A stretch of DNA of 64,000 nt from positions 572,182,577-572,246,576 of the forward strand of contig CM060915.1 in NCBI GenBank assembly GCA_030737875.1, read 5' to 3'. The position numbers and the translations under genes were made by a program. This document shows, piece after piece, positions 35,946 to 48,008 of this stretch. Origin of the DNA: Allium sativum (lineage: Eukaryota > Streptophyta > Magnoliopsida > Asparagales > Amaryllidaceae). The notes below the pieces were generated by a model. It saw only the letters and a list, made by a program, of their open reading frames with translations, did not search any database and was not told where the DNA came from. Position 1 is the first letter of the stretch. Each line of letters begins with the position of its first letter.

Positions 35946-36321
35946 TTTAGCATCATGCAAACATAACATACATCATATTAAACTTGCATAAGCTTACATA
36001 CTCAACATGCATAAACATAAGATTAATGCTAACATCATATCATATGATTCAAAGCTCATTAACCCACATACAAAACCATAAATCTCATCACATCTCATCT
36101 AATTAGTTTACCAAAAGATCATCAAAGTGATAGAAACTCACAACTAGCAACTTTGAACACCAAATGAAGAAGATTAAGATGCTAAGAAGGGATTAGAAGT
36201 TGATTAGAGAGTGATTAGTATGCAACCCTCTTCATAAAATTAGTGGAGGCCATGAGAGCTAGCATTTTGCCATAGTTTAGTCACTAGGTTTAATTATGAA
36301 TGAATTAGGGTAGGTTAGGGT

Positions 36322-36332
36322 CTTATTTATAG
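36322..36332 (-). promoter_or_regulatory. Probable TATA box of the element D 5' LTR
   Basis: On the minus strand this reads CTATAAATAAG, 600 bases into the LTR, at the equivalent place to B's TATA. The other LTR has it at 28003-28013. Confidence 0.62.
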
Positions 36333-36929
36333 ATTAGGCAAGTGTTTTAGGCCATAGGATTAACCCTAGATTCAATCCAAGCCATCAAAGCATGTCTTGG
36401 GGAAGAAGTCAAGTGTAGGAACCATCTAGGGCCTTTAGATTAAAGATGGACCATGAGAACCATTCAAATGCAAAATCTGCACTTGAGCGAATCGGCCCAC
36501 GGGTTGACAGCCAAACACCCTGGATTAACCCCTAGTCGACCCAGCGGGCTCGGGTCGACTTCAAAAATCGGCCGGTTCGGTTATTCCCCTCTCCCAATTC
36601 GCTGTTTTGAGCATTTTTGCATATTTATTTATTAAATTTTCAATTATATATATATATATATATATCAATATATATATATATATATATATATATATCTACA
36701 CAACCCATTTCACTTAATTAAGTATACTTTAATTTGGGAATTTTCGTGAAACTTCGCGAGGCCATATCTTGGTCATACGGACTCCGATTTTCGAAAACTC
36801 GGACTCTATTTCGCGTATTTTTCCGAGACGAACGCAATGGCATAGCCCGTTTCCCTTGATTCCCATTTTAGAATTAAATTCTGCCTCGATTTATGTTATT
36901 ACAGGTTATTGAAAATACGGGTTGTTACA

Positions 36930-37377
36930 ATCTCCCACTAAATCGATGCGCTGTCACCATCTAGAGGCCTCCGAACCCGACTCTTATAGGATGCGTGCCA
37001 CGTAGTTCCGAACCGGAGCCACTTCGAGGTGATTTTTCACCTATAAATAGGTCATCCGGGGTCATTTGAAGGGATCTTTTTGGAAAATTCTCAGCTCTAA
37101 CTTCCTTCATAGCCGAATTTCACAATCATGTTCAGATCAAAATCATCTCTTAAAGTCTATTTTTGAGAGATTTGAGTTAGCTCATGCATTGTAATTGTGA
37201 AATTGAGTGAGAATCATTGTTGTATTTGCATTCAAATCATCAATTAAAAGAATAGAAAGTGGACGTAGGCTCTTTAACGCTGAACCACTATAAATCGTGT
37301 GTTCTTCGTTGCGTTTTAGTTCAATTTCATTAAAATCATAGTTAATTTGGGTGTTAGAACCAATTTTTGGTCTAACA
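36930..37377 (+). repeat. Element C 3' LTR, part 2
   Basis: It begins with the second ATCTC (36930-36934), continues CCACTAAATCG exactly as the intact LTR does at 12518, and ends GGTCTAACA at 37377. The TATA box is at 37041-37049. AACGA (37378-37382) is the right TSD of C, after which A's LTR resumes. Confidence 0.95.
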
Positions 37378-37705
37378 AACGATATATATTGGTTGTGATA
37401 TTGTTTGGATTTGGTCGATGTGAAATTTGGTGAATATCACGAATGGTTGATTGGAAATGATTGATTGTGGTTGAAATCCCAAAAGGATTAGTATATGGGA
37501 AAATTCGTCTGCGTACGAACTAAATATTGAAATCCCCATTGTCAGAAGCTGCGAGGCTTTAAGGTAGAGCGAGGAGCCGTACTAGGGACGGTGCCGGTTT
37601 TAACTACCCTGCCGTTATGCTACCGAAATTTTCTAAAATATTTCTGTGTTTGATTTATATTCATGTATTGAAATATATTCATGTGATGGAAATAAAATAG
37701 TTTGA

Positions 37706-38352
37706 ACAATAAAAATAACATTTTTATCGAATGGATGAAATAAAATGGTTTGAACGATAAAATTAAAATTTTTATCGAATGGATGAATTAAAATGGTCTG
37801 AACGATAAAAATAACATTTTTATCGTATGAATGAATTAAAATGGTTTGAACGATATATAAAAATAACATTTTTATCGAATGTAAGAAATAAAAATGGTTT
37901 GAAGGATAAAAATAACATTTTTATTGTATATATGAAGTATAGAAAATATCCATCTTTGAAACAAATTGTTTAAACAATAAAAATCACATTTTTATAATAT
38001 ATACGAATTGCTAAAATCTACATTTTTGAAACAAATTGTTTTAACAGTAAAAATCACATTTTTACTGTATATACGAAGTATAGAAAATATTCATGTTTGA
38101 AACAAATTGTTTTAACAACAAAAATCACATTTTAATAACACATACGAATTGCTAAAATCTACATTTTTGAATCAAATTGTTTTAATAATAAAAATCACAT
38201 TTTTATTATATGTATGAAGTATATAAAATAATCAAGTTTTGAAATAAATTGTTCTGACAATAAAAATCACATTTTTATTATATATATGAAGTGGTAAAAA
38301 TATCCATATGTTGAAATAAATATCTGTTTGATAAAAATATCATTTTTATCAA
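37706..38352 (+). repeat. Array of AAAAAT-NNN-ATTTTT palindromes in the element A LTR
   Basis: About 11 imperfect repeats spaced 45-75 bases. Each has a core AAAAAT, a three-base loop (AAC, CAC or ATC) and ATTTTT. Perfect arms at 37803-37825 (CGATAAAAAT), 38044-38068 (ACAGTAAAAAT), 38185-38209 (ATAATAAAAAT), 38259-38279 (AATAAAAAT) and 38328-38352 (TTGATAAAAAT). The arms differ but each pairs with its own partner. Confidence 0.8.
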
Positions 38353-38619
38353 CTATATGAGTTGAAATGGTTTTTGAAATCGCAGAATGGAATATATATA
38401 TATAATTATTTAAAATAAATTGAATAGCGAAGCTGCAGTTCATATTTTGAAACCGTGATTTCAAATGACCATTGCAGGAGATCAGATCATCGGATTTTTC
38501 CAAAACCGAAACTGTTGGGTTCGCTTTGGAACCAACGACACCAACTTTGCAATGATCCAATGGTTGGATTGTCTGGAATGTTTAATTCAAATTTGAATGA
38601 AAACAACGCCAGAATGGAT

Positions 38620-38650
<31 letters not shown>

Positions 38651-39450
38651 TAAATAAATCGAATAACGACGCTGCAGTTCGTATTTTGAAATCGTAACTT
38701 CAAACAATTGTACCGGGAGGTCCGACCGTCGGATTTTCCCAAAACTGGAACCGTTGGATACATTTTGAAAAGATCTTTCTAATGATATAAAATTTGCGAA
38801 GATCCAACAGTTAGATTTTCAGATATGTGTAAATCAAATCTGAAGAAAAACAGCGCCATGGCCGCGTTATGGCCTGAAGCGTCGTTTGAATAAATTAGTT
38901 ATTTTTAAATAAATAAAAATAGCGATAAATCGTGATAAAACATTATAACGATATAGAATGGAAATCAACTGAATTTACTCGGTTTATTGGAAATTTTATG
39001 GTTGAATGTGTTTGACGTGAGAATTACATTAACAGACCGAATTATGGATGTCGAATAATTTAACCACTGCAATGAATTGATTTGAATTCTAAATATATGT
39101 GGATTATTTGAAAAGGCCGAGTTAATACTCATTTGAAATAATTGATCGATGGTTAGAAGTTAAAGATATGAAGACGGTGCAAGACCGATGATCTTCAAGT
39201 CGGATGGATGACAATTGAAGCCTTGGATGGGAGTTGCCCTGAAGGGGTTACAGTGGTGGTTTTTCGGACGTACTTGTTGATCGTTCGGATGTGCGAGGAA
39301 TAAAGATCCTCTGGGTTCGTTCAGACCCAGAACGGACTTGTAAATGGATGTGTGTTTGACGTTGTGTATTGACAACGTGGCATGCAGAGATGCTGTGATC
39401 AAAGCTTTTGTTGAAAAGCAGAGCTTTGTGGTTGATGATCAAAGCAGGGC

Positions 39451-39459
39451 TTTAAATAG
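39451..39459 (+). promoter_or_regulatory. Possible TATA box of the element A 5' LTR
   Basis: TTTAAATAG lies in 'gcagggctttaaatagctagc', about 1.17 kb before the LTR end. It is the best TATA-like site I see in this fragment but is not confirmed by a second copy, because F removed that part of the 3' LTR. Confidence 0.35.
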
Positions 39460-40624
39460 CTAGCTTTGTGTTTAGCGTTGATTCGCGAACCTCACACCCC
39501 GGTACGAACCAAAAATGGGAGAGGGCTTCAGGAAGGACCTGCGTTTCTTTCTAGCTAGGAGTGGTGTTTTGGGTTTTACTCGCCCGGGCATTTTACTTAT
39601 GTGGATGATGGATAGCGAGGCGCCTCGGTTATATCGGTCGCTCCTGGGCTGATGGTTTGGTCGGATATGACCAGTTTACGCCCCATAGGGCGGGTAAGCG
39701 CAGTGTTCAGGCATTATAACCCACTCCGTGTGGACCGGCACTGACGATCCAAGGCTTGCCTGCGCGCTTGCCTGAGACATGGGCTAGATTGTCTCGAAGC
39801 GGTAAGGACGATCCCTTGCCTTGGTTCTTGACGGAAATCCGATTTCCAAATACGACATCGTGTGGTTTTGATTGTATACCTATATATGGCGACATGATAT
39901 ATGGTACCCATGTCGTCTATGATTGATACTTATGATTGAAATTGTTTTTGAAACATATAAACACTAGTAATAATACCAAATGCTTTTGTTTATTCGTATT
40001 AAGTATATTTTGGCCATTATAAGGTAAAACTTATCCTCCAGTTTGCGTTGCATTGTGTGATGGGAACTGAGTCTTATAATGGTTTCATTTTTATAAAAAG
40101 CATTGCGATGTTTAAGAGATTTACTTGTTTTGAAGCACTGTCAATCCAATGGAGTGAACCCGTTCCGCGTTAGCGGCGTGGTCCTGTGATTGGCCTTATT
40201 ACTAAAGTAAGTTAAGTAGATTTCTCATACCAGTCCCATGACCGACTCGTAATATGTTTCACTTGCAAACTTGGGTGCCCTATTTTCTACATGGGCAGCC
40301 TTGTATTCAGGTTTTAACAGTCTCTTTCTAGATAGCTGGAGCTGAAGATGGATTCTATCATTTCTTTCTTTTTATGTTGTTCATCTCCTGTTGTACATAT
40401 TATGTTTTGATTCCGTTGTAGACATTTCATGTAAAGATGAACTGTGTTTTGTACTAAGTATGATCCTGTATACTATGTAACTCTGATGTTTATGTTTATC
40501 CAGTGTATTTATTGTACATAATTTGGTGTATTTATATATTTCTGTTCTGCTGCTAATTGTTTATGTGTTATATTCCAAAGATTACCCTTGCCACCGTGGA
40601 ATGGGGTTTGGGGTCATCACAACG

Positions 40625-40636
40625 TGGTATCAGAGC
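40625..40636 (+). other. Element A primer binding site (initiator tRNA-Met type)
   Basis: TGGTATCAGAGC lies three bases after the LTR end at 40621, the same site as in B, D and E but on the plus strand. The leader 40637-40872 has no gene. Confidence 0.92.
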
Positions 40637-40872
40637 TTTGGTTAAGCTTAGTCCTGGAATATAACATATTAACAAACTCATCAGAAATAGGACCAGTAGC
40701 GTTCTAGGATGGGTCACTCATTTCAGATAGAGTTAGTAATATCCTAGAACGAGTGAGGTAGAATGAAATACACCCCAATATACACATTTACATTAAAGCA
40801 TATGTCTCTATGTTTAAAAAATACCTTTTCTGTTGGCCTAACACTTTGTCTGCTATTTGCAGACATTGAAAA

Positions 40873-43800
40873 ATGAGTGTCAAAAGTAGAAGAGGTAGGT
40901 CAGAACCAGATATTGAAGCTCTATTAATTAAGTATCGAAATCTGGGTGGAGTACCAATCTCAGGCAATGAATTTATTATTCAAACACAAGCATGGATGCG
41001 CTCTGATGAGAAAATATTTGAAGATTCAAAGCTGAGAGATGATCAAAAAAGATTACTGGCATCTTGGGCACTCAAAGATGAAGCTTTAATCTGGTGGGAT
41101 ACCATTATTAAAGATAACCCAGAAGGTGATATCACCTGGGATAGATTCAAAGAAATTTTCAATGTAAGGTTTATTCCTCCAGAAGCAACTGAGCGGTTAA
41201 GTGATGAATTCTACTATTTGATACAAGGGGATATGACCATTCTAGAATATCATAAGAAATTCAACGAACTTCCTCGCTTTTCCCCGCATTTAATTCAGAA
41301 TCCAAAAACGAAGAATCTGAGGTTTATTAACGGGCTTCAAAGAAAGTATAAAATTAGGGTAAATGCCCATGTGCAACAAACTTTTTCTGAAATGATATAC
41401 ATGGCTTATCAGTATAAAGGTCTTGATAAGCAGGGTCTTTTGGTTGGTGAAGAAGAAGTTAGTACTAGCAATAAAAGGAAATTTGAAGCTGATAGCCCAG
41501 AGACAAGTACGCATCCTAAAGTGAGTACAAAGTCTGAAGGAAATAAGAGGCCAAGGGCCAGTCAGAAAGAGGTTAAATCTGAGAAAGGACCAGTAACGAC
41601 TGCCATATGCAACAATTTCAAGAAGCCGGGACATTTTCAAGGGAGTTGTAAATCCTCGAAGAAAGAATGGAATGTTGAGTCAAAATCCAAAAGCAAATTT
41701 CAAGAGAATAGAAAATGCAATCTGTGCCATCGAACTGGTCATATAAAGCGAGACTGCCGGCTGTTGAAAGCAACCAAAGTGGCACAGGTGAGTGAAGTGG
41801 CAGAAGTTCCGGCACCATCTATCAGTAAAGCGTGGCCAGATGTTTTAGAAGGCATGCTTACTGTCAAGGATATTCCAGTTAAAGTTCTGTTTGATACAGG
41901 CGCGTCACGAAGCTTCATTGCAAAGAATGCGGTTAAGAAACTGGATTTGAATTTGAGAAAGCTCAAAACACCCATGACTGTCCATAATCCGGTTGGGGGT
42001 TCCCTCGATCTTAGTTGGGTTTATGGGGTGCCTGTCTCTTTTTCCCGTTATCGGCTCCCTACCATTTCGATCGTCATGAATTTTAAAGAATTTGATCTTA
42101 CTCTAGGATTGGATTGGTTAACCAAATATGAAGCTGAGGTTAAATGCGCCGAAAGAGTTGTTAAGGCAAAGACAAAGTTCAGGGACTGTATAACCATTCC
42201 ATGTGAAGGGCCGAATTCTGATAGAAAAGACTCTTGGTCAGCTCTTGATGTTACTCCTGCTCAATTAGAACCTGTTCCTGTCGTTACGGAGAATATTCCG
42301 GTCGACATAGAACCTGTTGTCAAGAACTATGCGGATGTGTTTGAAGAAGTTCTTAGCTTACCTTCGCGTAAAGAAATTGATTTCAAAATCTCTTTAGTTC
42401 TGAATGCAAGGCCAGTAGTTCACGCTATTTGAAGAATGACCTTGAAGGAAAAGGAAGAGTTAGACAATCAAACCCGACAGCTAGTACGGAAAGGTATAAT
42501 CAAACCTAGTTTCTCTGATTGGGGAGCAGAAGTGGTATTTGTCCCGAAGTCAGATGGTACTCTCAGACAATATGTGGATTATCGTGACTTGAATAAGCAA
42601 ACGCTGAAAAATAAATATCCATTGCCGCAGATTGATGATTTGTTGGATCGATTGAATGGTGCACAAGTATTTTCACGAATGGACCTAGCTACAGGTTTCC
42701 ATCAGCTTCGTATTGCCGAAGAGTGTGTTCCTTTGATAGCATTTAGAGGTCCATATTTATTCTACGAGTGGTTATTAATGCCGTTCGGCTTATGTAACGC
42801 TCTAGCTTATTTTGTCAATCTGATGAACAGGGTATTCAGAGAAGTATTGAATAAATTTGTTCTGGTTTTCATTGATGATATTCTAATCTTCTCTAAGTCA
42901 GAAAGCAAGCATGAAAAACATTTGGAATAAGTGTTAGAGATTCTGAGAAAGAATGTTTTAAAAGCAAAGTTTTTCAAATGTATATTCTGGCAAGAAGAAG
43001 TCAAATTCCTTGGTCACGTCGTGTCAAAGGAAGGAATTTCAGTTGATCGCGGTAAAATCACTACTATTCAGAACTGGAAACAGCCTCGTACACCCACAAA
43101 AGTCCGAAGTTTTCTCGGATTGGCCAGTTATTATCGGAAGTTCGTTAAGAATTTTTCAAAGATATCCAGTTCCTTAACAAAGCTTACCAAGAAACATTCC
43201 AGATTCAATTGGACTCCGGAATGTGAGGCATCTTTCCAAGAGCTGAAGTTAAAACTGACAACTGCTCCATTGTTAACAATTATTGATGGCAATTAAGACT
43301 TGAAAGTCTGGACAGATGCTTCTAAAGAAGGTCTTGGTGCAGTATTAATGCAAAGAGGCCACGTAGTCGCTTATGCTAGCCGTCAATTGAAGCCACATGA
43401 GAAGAATTATGCAACTCATGATCTTGAATTATTACCCATCGTGTTTGTTATGAAAATCTGGAGGCATTATCTATTGGGTGAGAAATTTGAATTATATACT
43501 GATCATCAATCATTGAAATATTTATTCACCTAGAAGGATATGAATATGAGGTAGCAGCTTTGGTTAGAATTTCTCACGGCATATGATCTTGATATCTTAT
43601 ATACTCCGGGGAAAGCTAATGTTGTGGCTGATGCTCTCAGCAGAAAGAATGTAATTATCGCCAGTCTTATCATCACGCCTTCATTGATTGATAACATATC
43701 TGCTCTTCAGAAGGATGATCACTTCATTCCGAAGATCAGAGAGAGAATTCAAAAAGGCGAGCCCTCAAGTTTTCAGATCGATAACGATGGGATTCTGAGG

Positions 43801-45124
43801 TTGAAGGGTCGGATTTGTGTTCCGAACATTCCTGAACTCATGAGAGAAGTATTAGATGAATGTCACAAAGCCAAGATTGGTATCCATCCAGGAGTGAGCA
43901 AGATGTATAATTATATCAAACGCACTTTCTGGTGGAGATTTATGAAACGAGACATTTCTTTATACGTTAGCCTGTGTCCCACTTGTCAATAAGTTAAAAG
44001 CGATGAACAAAAACTCGCCGGATTGTTGCAACCGTTGGAAATTCCAGGTGGGAAGTGGGAACAAATTTCTATGGATTTCATAGATGGTTTGCCCAGAACC
44101 AGGAAAGAGAATGACAGTATTTGGGTGATCGTAGGTCATCTCACGAAGACCGCCCATTTCATACCTGTCAGATCGAAAGAACTGCTCAGAGTCTGGCGCA
44201 GATTTATATTAAAGAAATTGTTAAACTTCATGGAGTCCCCATGAGTATCGTTAGTGAATGTGACCCGATTTTTTCTTGTAAATTCTGGGAAGCATTCCAG
44301 AATTGGGAACGAAACTGAACTTGAGCACCGCTTATCATCCTCAAAAAGATGGCCAAACTGAGAGGGTGAACCGTATTCTTGAAGATTTATTGCGGGGTTG
44401 TGTTATTGAATTTGGTGGATCATGGGAAGACCATATGCATTTGGCTGAGTTCTCATACAATAACAGCTACCAAGCGAGCCTGATAATGTCACCATTCGAA
44501 GCACTGTATGGTAGACCGTGCAGATCTCCTTCTTGTTGGGTGGAACCTAGCAATAGACTCGTATTGGGACCCGATAAGATTCGCGAAGCTACGAACAAAG
44601 TCGATTTCCTTAAGAAACGATTACTAGCCGCTCAAAGCCGACAGAAGAGCTATGCAGATAAGAGAAGAAGAGATTTAACATTCGTTGTTGGCGACTTTGT
44701 GCATTTGAAGGTATCTCCGATGAGAGGAGTAATCCGGTTCGGTAAAACAGGGAAATTAGTGTCCAAATTTATTGGTTTGTTTCCTATTCTAGAACGGATT
44801 GGAACTCTCGCTTATATGGTTCAATTACCAGATTGGTTGCCTAGAGTACATGATGTGCTTCACGTATCTCAACTTCAAAAGCATGTGCATGATCCAGACT
44901 TGATCATGGAAGAAGCCGCACAATGGGATTTGGAAATTACTCCAGAATTGGCTGTGAGAAGAGAGCCGCTAAAGATTATTGGCAAAGAAACTAAAGAACT
45001 GAGGAACAAGAAGGTTCACTTAGTCAAAGTGCAATGGAGTGGAGATCCGCGAGACTGTACTTGGGAAATTGAGGAGAGCATGAAGAAAGCCTATCCCAAG
45101 TGCAGTGTGGATATCTCTGATTAA
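40873..45124 (+). pseudogene. gag-pol: Element A gag-pol polyprotein, many stops and two frameshifts
   Basis: One frame runs from ATG 40873 (MSVKSR) and carries stops ending at 42432, 42930, 43296, 43533, 43554 and 43992. All fit C-to-T changes from CGA, CAA or CAG. Frameshifts near 44180 and 44300 break the integrase. Order: gag (about 40950-41430), a first knuckle lacking the usual pattern (CNNFKKPGHFQGSC) and a good second one (CNLCHRTGHIKRDC, near 41720), protease DTGAS near 41893, reverse transcriptase with FIDD near 42868, RNase H from 43300, integrase finger ending CPTC near 43976, integrase core 44060-44400, and a chromodomain with VKVQW near 45020-45110. A chromovirus related to B, D and E but clearly older. 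It cannot make enzymes. Confidence 0.93.
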
Positions 45125-45299
45125 CTCTAGTGCAAGATACATTTGCCATATTTTGCATTTCCATTTTATTCTCTACTTTGTTGTTGTTTTCTTTTCATGG
45201 ATGTAAACTTTTTAATTATGTAGTCTGAATAATTTTAAAAGAGTATATGAATTAATTAGTATATTTTTGAAAGATAAAAACAAATTGATTGTTGCTTGT
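45125..45299 (+). other. Element A 3' untranslated part, left piece
   Basis: AT-rich sequence after the polyprotein stop, ending in CTTGT (45295-45299), the left TSD of E. It continues at 55448. No gene seen. Confidence 0.75.
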
Positions 45300-46044
45300 T
45301 GTGATGGCCCGCCCCGCACCAACCGACATTTACCCCAAAGGTGCGCTGTACAGATGTCCAATTGGCACGGAACGGGTCGCCAGAAGGAAAGGGAAGAAGG
45401 AAATGAACATACAAAGAACCTGTAGAATGTCTCACAGCGCATAGAACAAAATATAATAGTAACATACTTGACATAAAACAGGAGAGACAATGCATAAGCT
45501 GAAAATCAGAACTAAACATCATAGCAGCGGAAATTCAGAATACAGCTTATTACAACATTCAAACTGTCTCAAAGCAAAACAAGATAAAGGGGGTACACCA
45601 CTAATGCCCAAGTAGCGACCACCTACGACACAGGGAGAATGTGTATATATATAATACGTGGAAGCCTCCTACCCGCCTCCGGATCAGCTACTCGCACATC
45701 ACCAGCTAACATGTCTCTAGTCTGCTCGTGTGAGCACCCAGAGTAATAAGAGGAGACATAAAACTCTGGGTCAGAAATAAAGCCTGGTATGAGCGATAAG
45801 CATCTAAAGTGAACAATAACAGGTAGACTAAAACATACCTGAACCTGGACCTGCAACCGAAGAGTTAGCACTACATACTGTACAAAACTCTAAGGTACCA
45901 TATCAAACAGCATAAAGATACGGAGGTGGGGGAGGTGTGGATGTCATAGGGATGACAAACAATCAAACATAGCATCCATCCTCACATCTCTCACTCAGTG
46001 CGTAAAGCATACGATATTCACCACTTCGATCACCCAACATTCCT

Positions 46045-46354
46045 TGCCACGATCACTTTGCCCCATGAAGTCATAAACGGCTTCACTGCACTGATAACGT
46101 AGCCACTAATTTCTTGCTATGTCCACTTGCCCCATGGAGTTATTCACCCCATCTGCGCTGGCTCATAGCCTTACCAATCCTTACTATGTCCACTTGCCCC
46201 ATGGAGTTATTCACCCCATCTGCGCTGGCTCATAGTCTTACTACGCATCACCTTGCCCCTCAGGTCATAATGACCCTACTGCACTGATAACGTAGTCTTG
46301 CTACCATCACCTTGCCCCTCAGGTCGTAATGACCCTACTGCACTGATAAGTAGC
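46045..46354 (-). repeat. Tandem array of about five hairpin units in the element E LTR
   Basis: Units of 50-70 bases share 'CTTGCCCC' and 'CTG' phrases and close with pairing ends: GCTATG/CATAGC (46116, 46164), ACTATG/CATAGT (46183, 46231), ACTACG/CGTAGT (46240, 46291) and GCTAC/GTAGC (46300, 46350). The first unit (near 46045-46102) pairs poorly. The 5' LTR copy is shifted by 7434 (53479-53788). Confidence 0.75.
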
Positions 46355-46529
46355 CCATCATTCCTTTTTAGTGGTGAATCGAAGTTATGAACGTCGACAA
46401 CTCCTTAGCACACGTCCCGCAGCAAAGTCCAACCATGAAGTGAACTCGTTGGTTCCCAACTGGTTCCGGGATCCTGAGCTCTAACTTCCCCTATTGGACT
46501 ACCTTTGCATCTCGGGTTATTGGTCGATA

Positions 46530-46985
46530 CTGGGTCGGGTCGGATTCCTCATCAAGCCATCGGTTCGGGTCGGGTTCCCCCTTCTGGTGCGGTTCGGGTC
46601 GGCACTCATCTTCTGATGCGGTTCGGGTCGGCATTCCTCAGGGTTCGAGTCAGCTGCTTCTTTTTCTTCGGGTCGGGTCGGTGCTTCCTTTCGGGTCGGG
46701 TCGGGTCCTTCTTGGTTCGTGCTTTCGATCCGTCTTCATGCCCCCCTTCATATGCTCCTATCCGATCCGCTTTCTTGCTCCTGCTCTGATTCGCCTTTGT
46801 ATTTCCGATCCGATCTGTCTTCTTCGATCCGATCCGTCTTCCCCCATCCGATCCGATCCCAGTTCAGCTAACTTGGCCTTCCTTTTTGCCATTTTTCTAA
46901 GTGTTGAGTTCCGATCCGATCAGATCCTTTGCTCAGTTCCACATATCCGATCCGAGCCCCCTTATCCGATCCGATCCGAACTCTG
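46530..46985 (-). repeat. GGGTCGG / CCGATCC motif field in the element E LTR
   Basis: The first half carries repeated GGGTCGGGTCGG and GGTTCGGGTCGG, the second half CCGATCCGATCC. Together they form many possible inverted pairs. The 5' LTR copy is at about 53964-54419. Similar motifs fill C's LTR, gag start and 3' region. Confidence 0.8.
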
Positions 46986-48008
46986 CACTGTTTTCTGAAA
47001 CTATTCCAGCAAGTGTTTACGCCATTCGACGACGTTTTCCACCATTCTAACTATTGAAATCAATCACAAAGCATTTCATACAGTCATAGCAACATGCATA
47101 ATCAACCACAAACATCATTCACACCAATATCATAGGTTAAAATGGATCAAACATACCCAAAATCCCATATTTCCCCTTAAGCATGTTTAGGTGAAACTAA
47201 TGATAGGATTAGCAAAACTTAACCAAATTAACCCAAATTCATATCAGAGGTCTAAAACATCATTTAGGAATTTATGAACATTTTTCCCCAATTTTATCAT
47301 GCTTAAATTCGCTAATTAGCACTAATCACCCCTAATTAGCCATAATTAGTGTAAAACTATGCAAATCACTCACCTTAGCCACAATATAAACTAAGATCTG
47401 AATTAATTCTCTGATTTGATGTGAATCTCAATGCCAAACAGCAGCTCCCTTGTTGATTTGGTGAAGATCTTCCTTGATTAGGGGTTGCTAAGCTTGATCC
47501 TTGACCAAAAGATGATTTGGAGGTGATTTAGAGGTTAGAGGCCATTTTTAGGGATCCTTGGTGATAAGTGGAGGTTAGAAAACTGAAATGAAATGATTCT
47601 CCATCTCATTTCAGCCCTCCCATAACCCTAATCCCGAAATGGGTTATGGGCCTACTTGCTAATCACCCGATTTGGCCCGGTTAAGCAGTTTTTCACCCTC
47701 CAAACCTTGTTTCAGCCATATCTCCCAAACGGTAAGTCCGTTTGGCTAATGTGACCACTCTACGGAAAGAGAAACCATCAAACGAATCTAATGGAAGTGG
47801 TTTCAGGTCAAAATTCCTTTCCAATCAAAAGTTATGGCCAAAACAGTACCAACTAGGGGCAAAATGGTCATTTAAAAATCGACAAAAATCATAAGCATGG
47901 GAAATGACTCTAATAGATGTTTCCCAAAGTTACATGACCATACAACTTCATACGGGAAAGAAATAAATATTCTACAATCCTATGATGTGTAGAATACGGG
48001 TCGTTACA

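Larger units (their letters stand above)
25447..36929 (-). mobile_element. Element D: young, apparently complete minus-strand chromovirus
   Basis: 5' LTR is 33766-36929, PBS 33752-33763, gag-pol 33565 down to 29138, PPT 28615-28627 and 3' LTR 25447-28614. The TSD ATCTC is perfect (25442-25446, 36930-36934) and the empty site survives in C's other LTR. The LTRs are 3164 and 3168 bases; by eye they differ at 26329/34648 (G/A), 27556/35875 (C/T) and in the AT repeat. With no stop or frameshift in 1475 codons it has every part needed for autonomous movement. It belongs with B in the Tekay/Del-like chromoviruses. Confidence 0.96.
33766..36929 (-). repeat. Element D 5' LTR (3164 bases)
   Basis: Nearly identical to the 3' LTR. 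In sense order: 98-base shared block 36760-36857, AT repeat about 36645-36695, GTCGAC sites 36535 and 36554, TATA 36322-36332, AACTTGCAT array about 35535-35945, hairpin units 35139-35209 and 35015-35085, the 'GTCAGACATAAGTCTG' block 34155-34170 and CAGCGGAA 33906-33913. Confidence 0.96.
12233..37377 (+). mobile_element. Element C: Tat-lineage Ty3/gypsy element with an antisense gene, dead, split by D
   Basis: LTRs are 12233-12954 and 25157-25446 plus 36930-37377 (split by D). The internal part has gag-protease 13105-15870, pol 15995-19174 with a second RNase H typical of the Tat lineage, then an antisense gene at 20039-24700. TSDs are GACGA (12228-12232) and AACGA (37378-37382), one change apart. 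LTRs differ at roughly 5% by eye, mostly by transitions. Without D the element is about 13.7 kb. Confidence 0.92.
37383..40621 (+). repeat. Element A 5' LTR, right fragment
   Basis: It resumes with GATATATATTGG as in the 3' LTR at 58099 and ends GGGGTCATCACA at 40621, three bases before the PBS. It contains the AAAAAT palindrome array (37706-38352), two similar copies of a 'gctgcagttc..attttgaaa' unit near 38430 and 38672, a TTTAAATAG TATA-like site at 39451-39459, and near its end the blocks CTCATACCAGTCCCATGACC (40224) and TTCTGCTG (40545) shared with the other elements. There is no gene. Confidence 0.88.
45300..48008 (-). repeat. Element E 3' LTR (2709 bases)
   Basis: Ends are TGTGATGGCCC at 45300 and GGTCGTTACA at 48008. 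It holds the hairpin array 46045-46354 and the GGGTCGG / CCGATCC motif field 46530-46985. Open frames here, including those of about 90 and 105 codons around 46505-46998, are translations of the motif field and recur in the other LTR. Confidence 0.96.

Noticed and set aside
46505..46998. Overlapping plus frames of 94 and 105 codons
   Set aside because: Translations of the GGGTCGG / CCGATCC motif field, on the strand opposite to the element, with both LTRs giving the same pattern.
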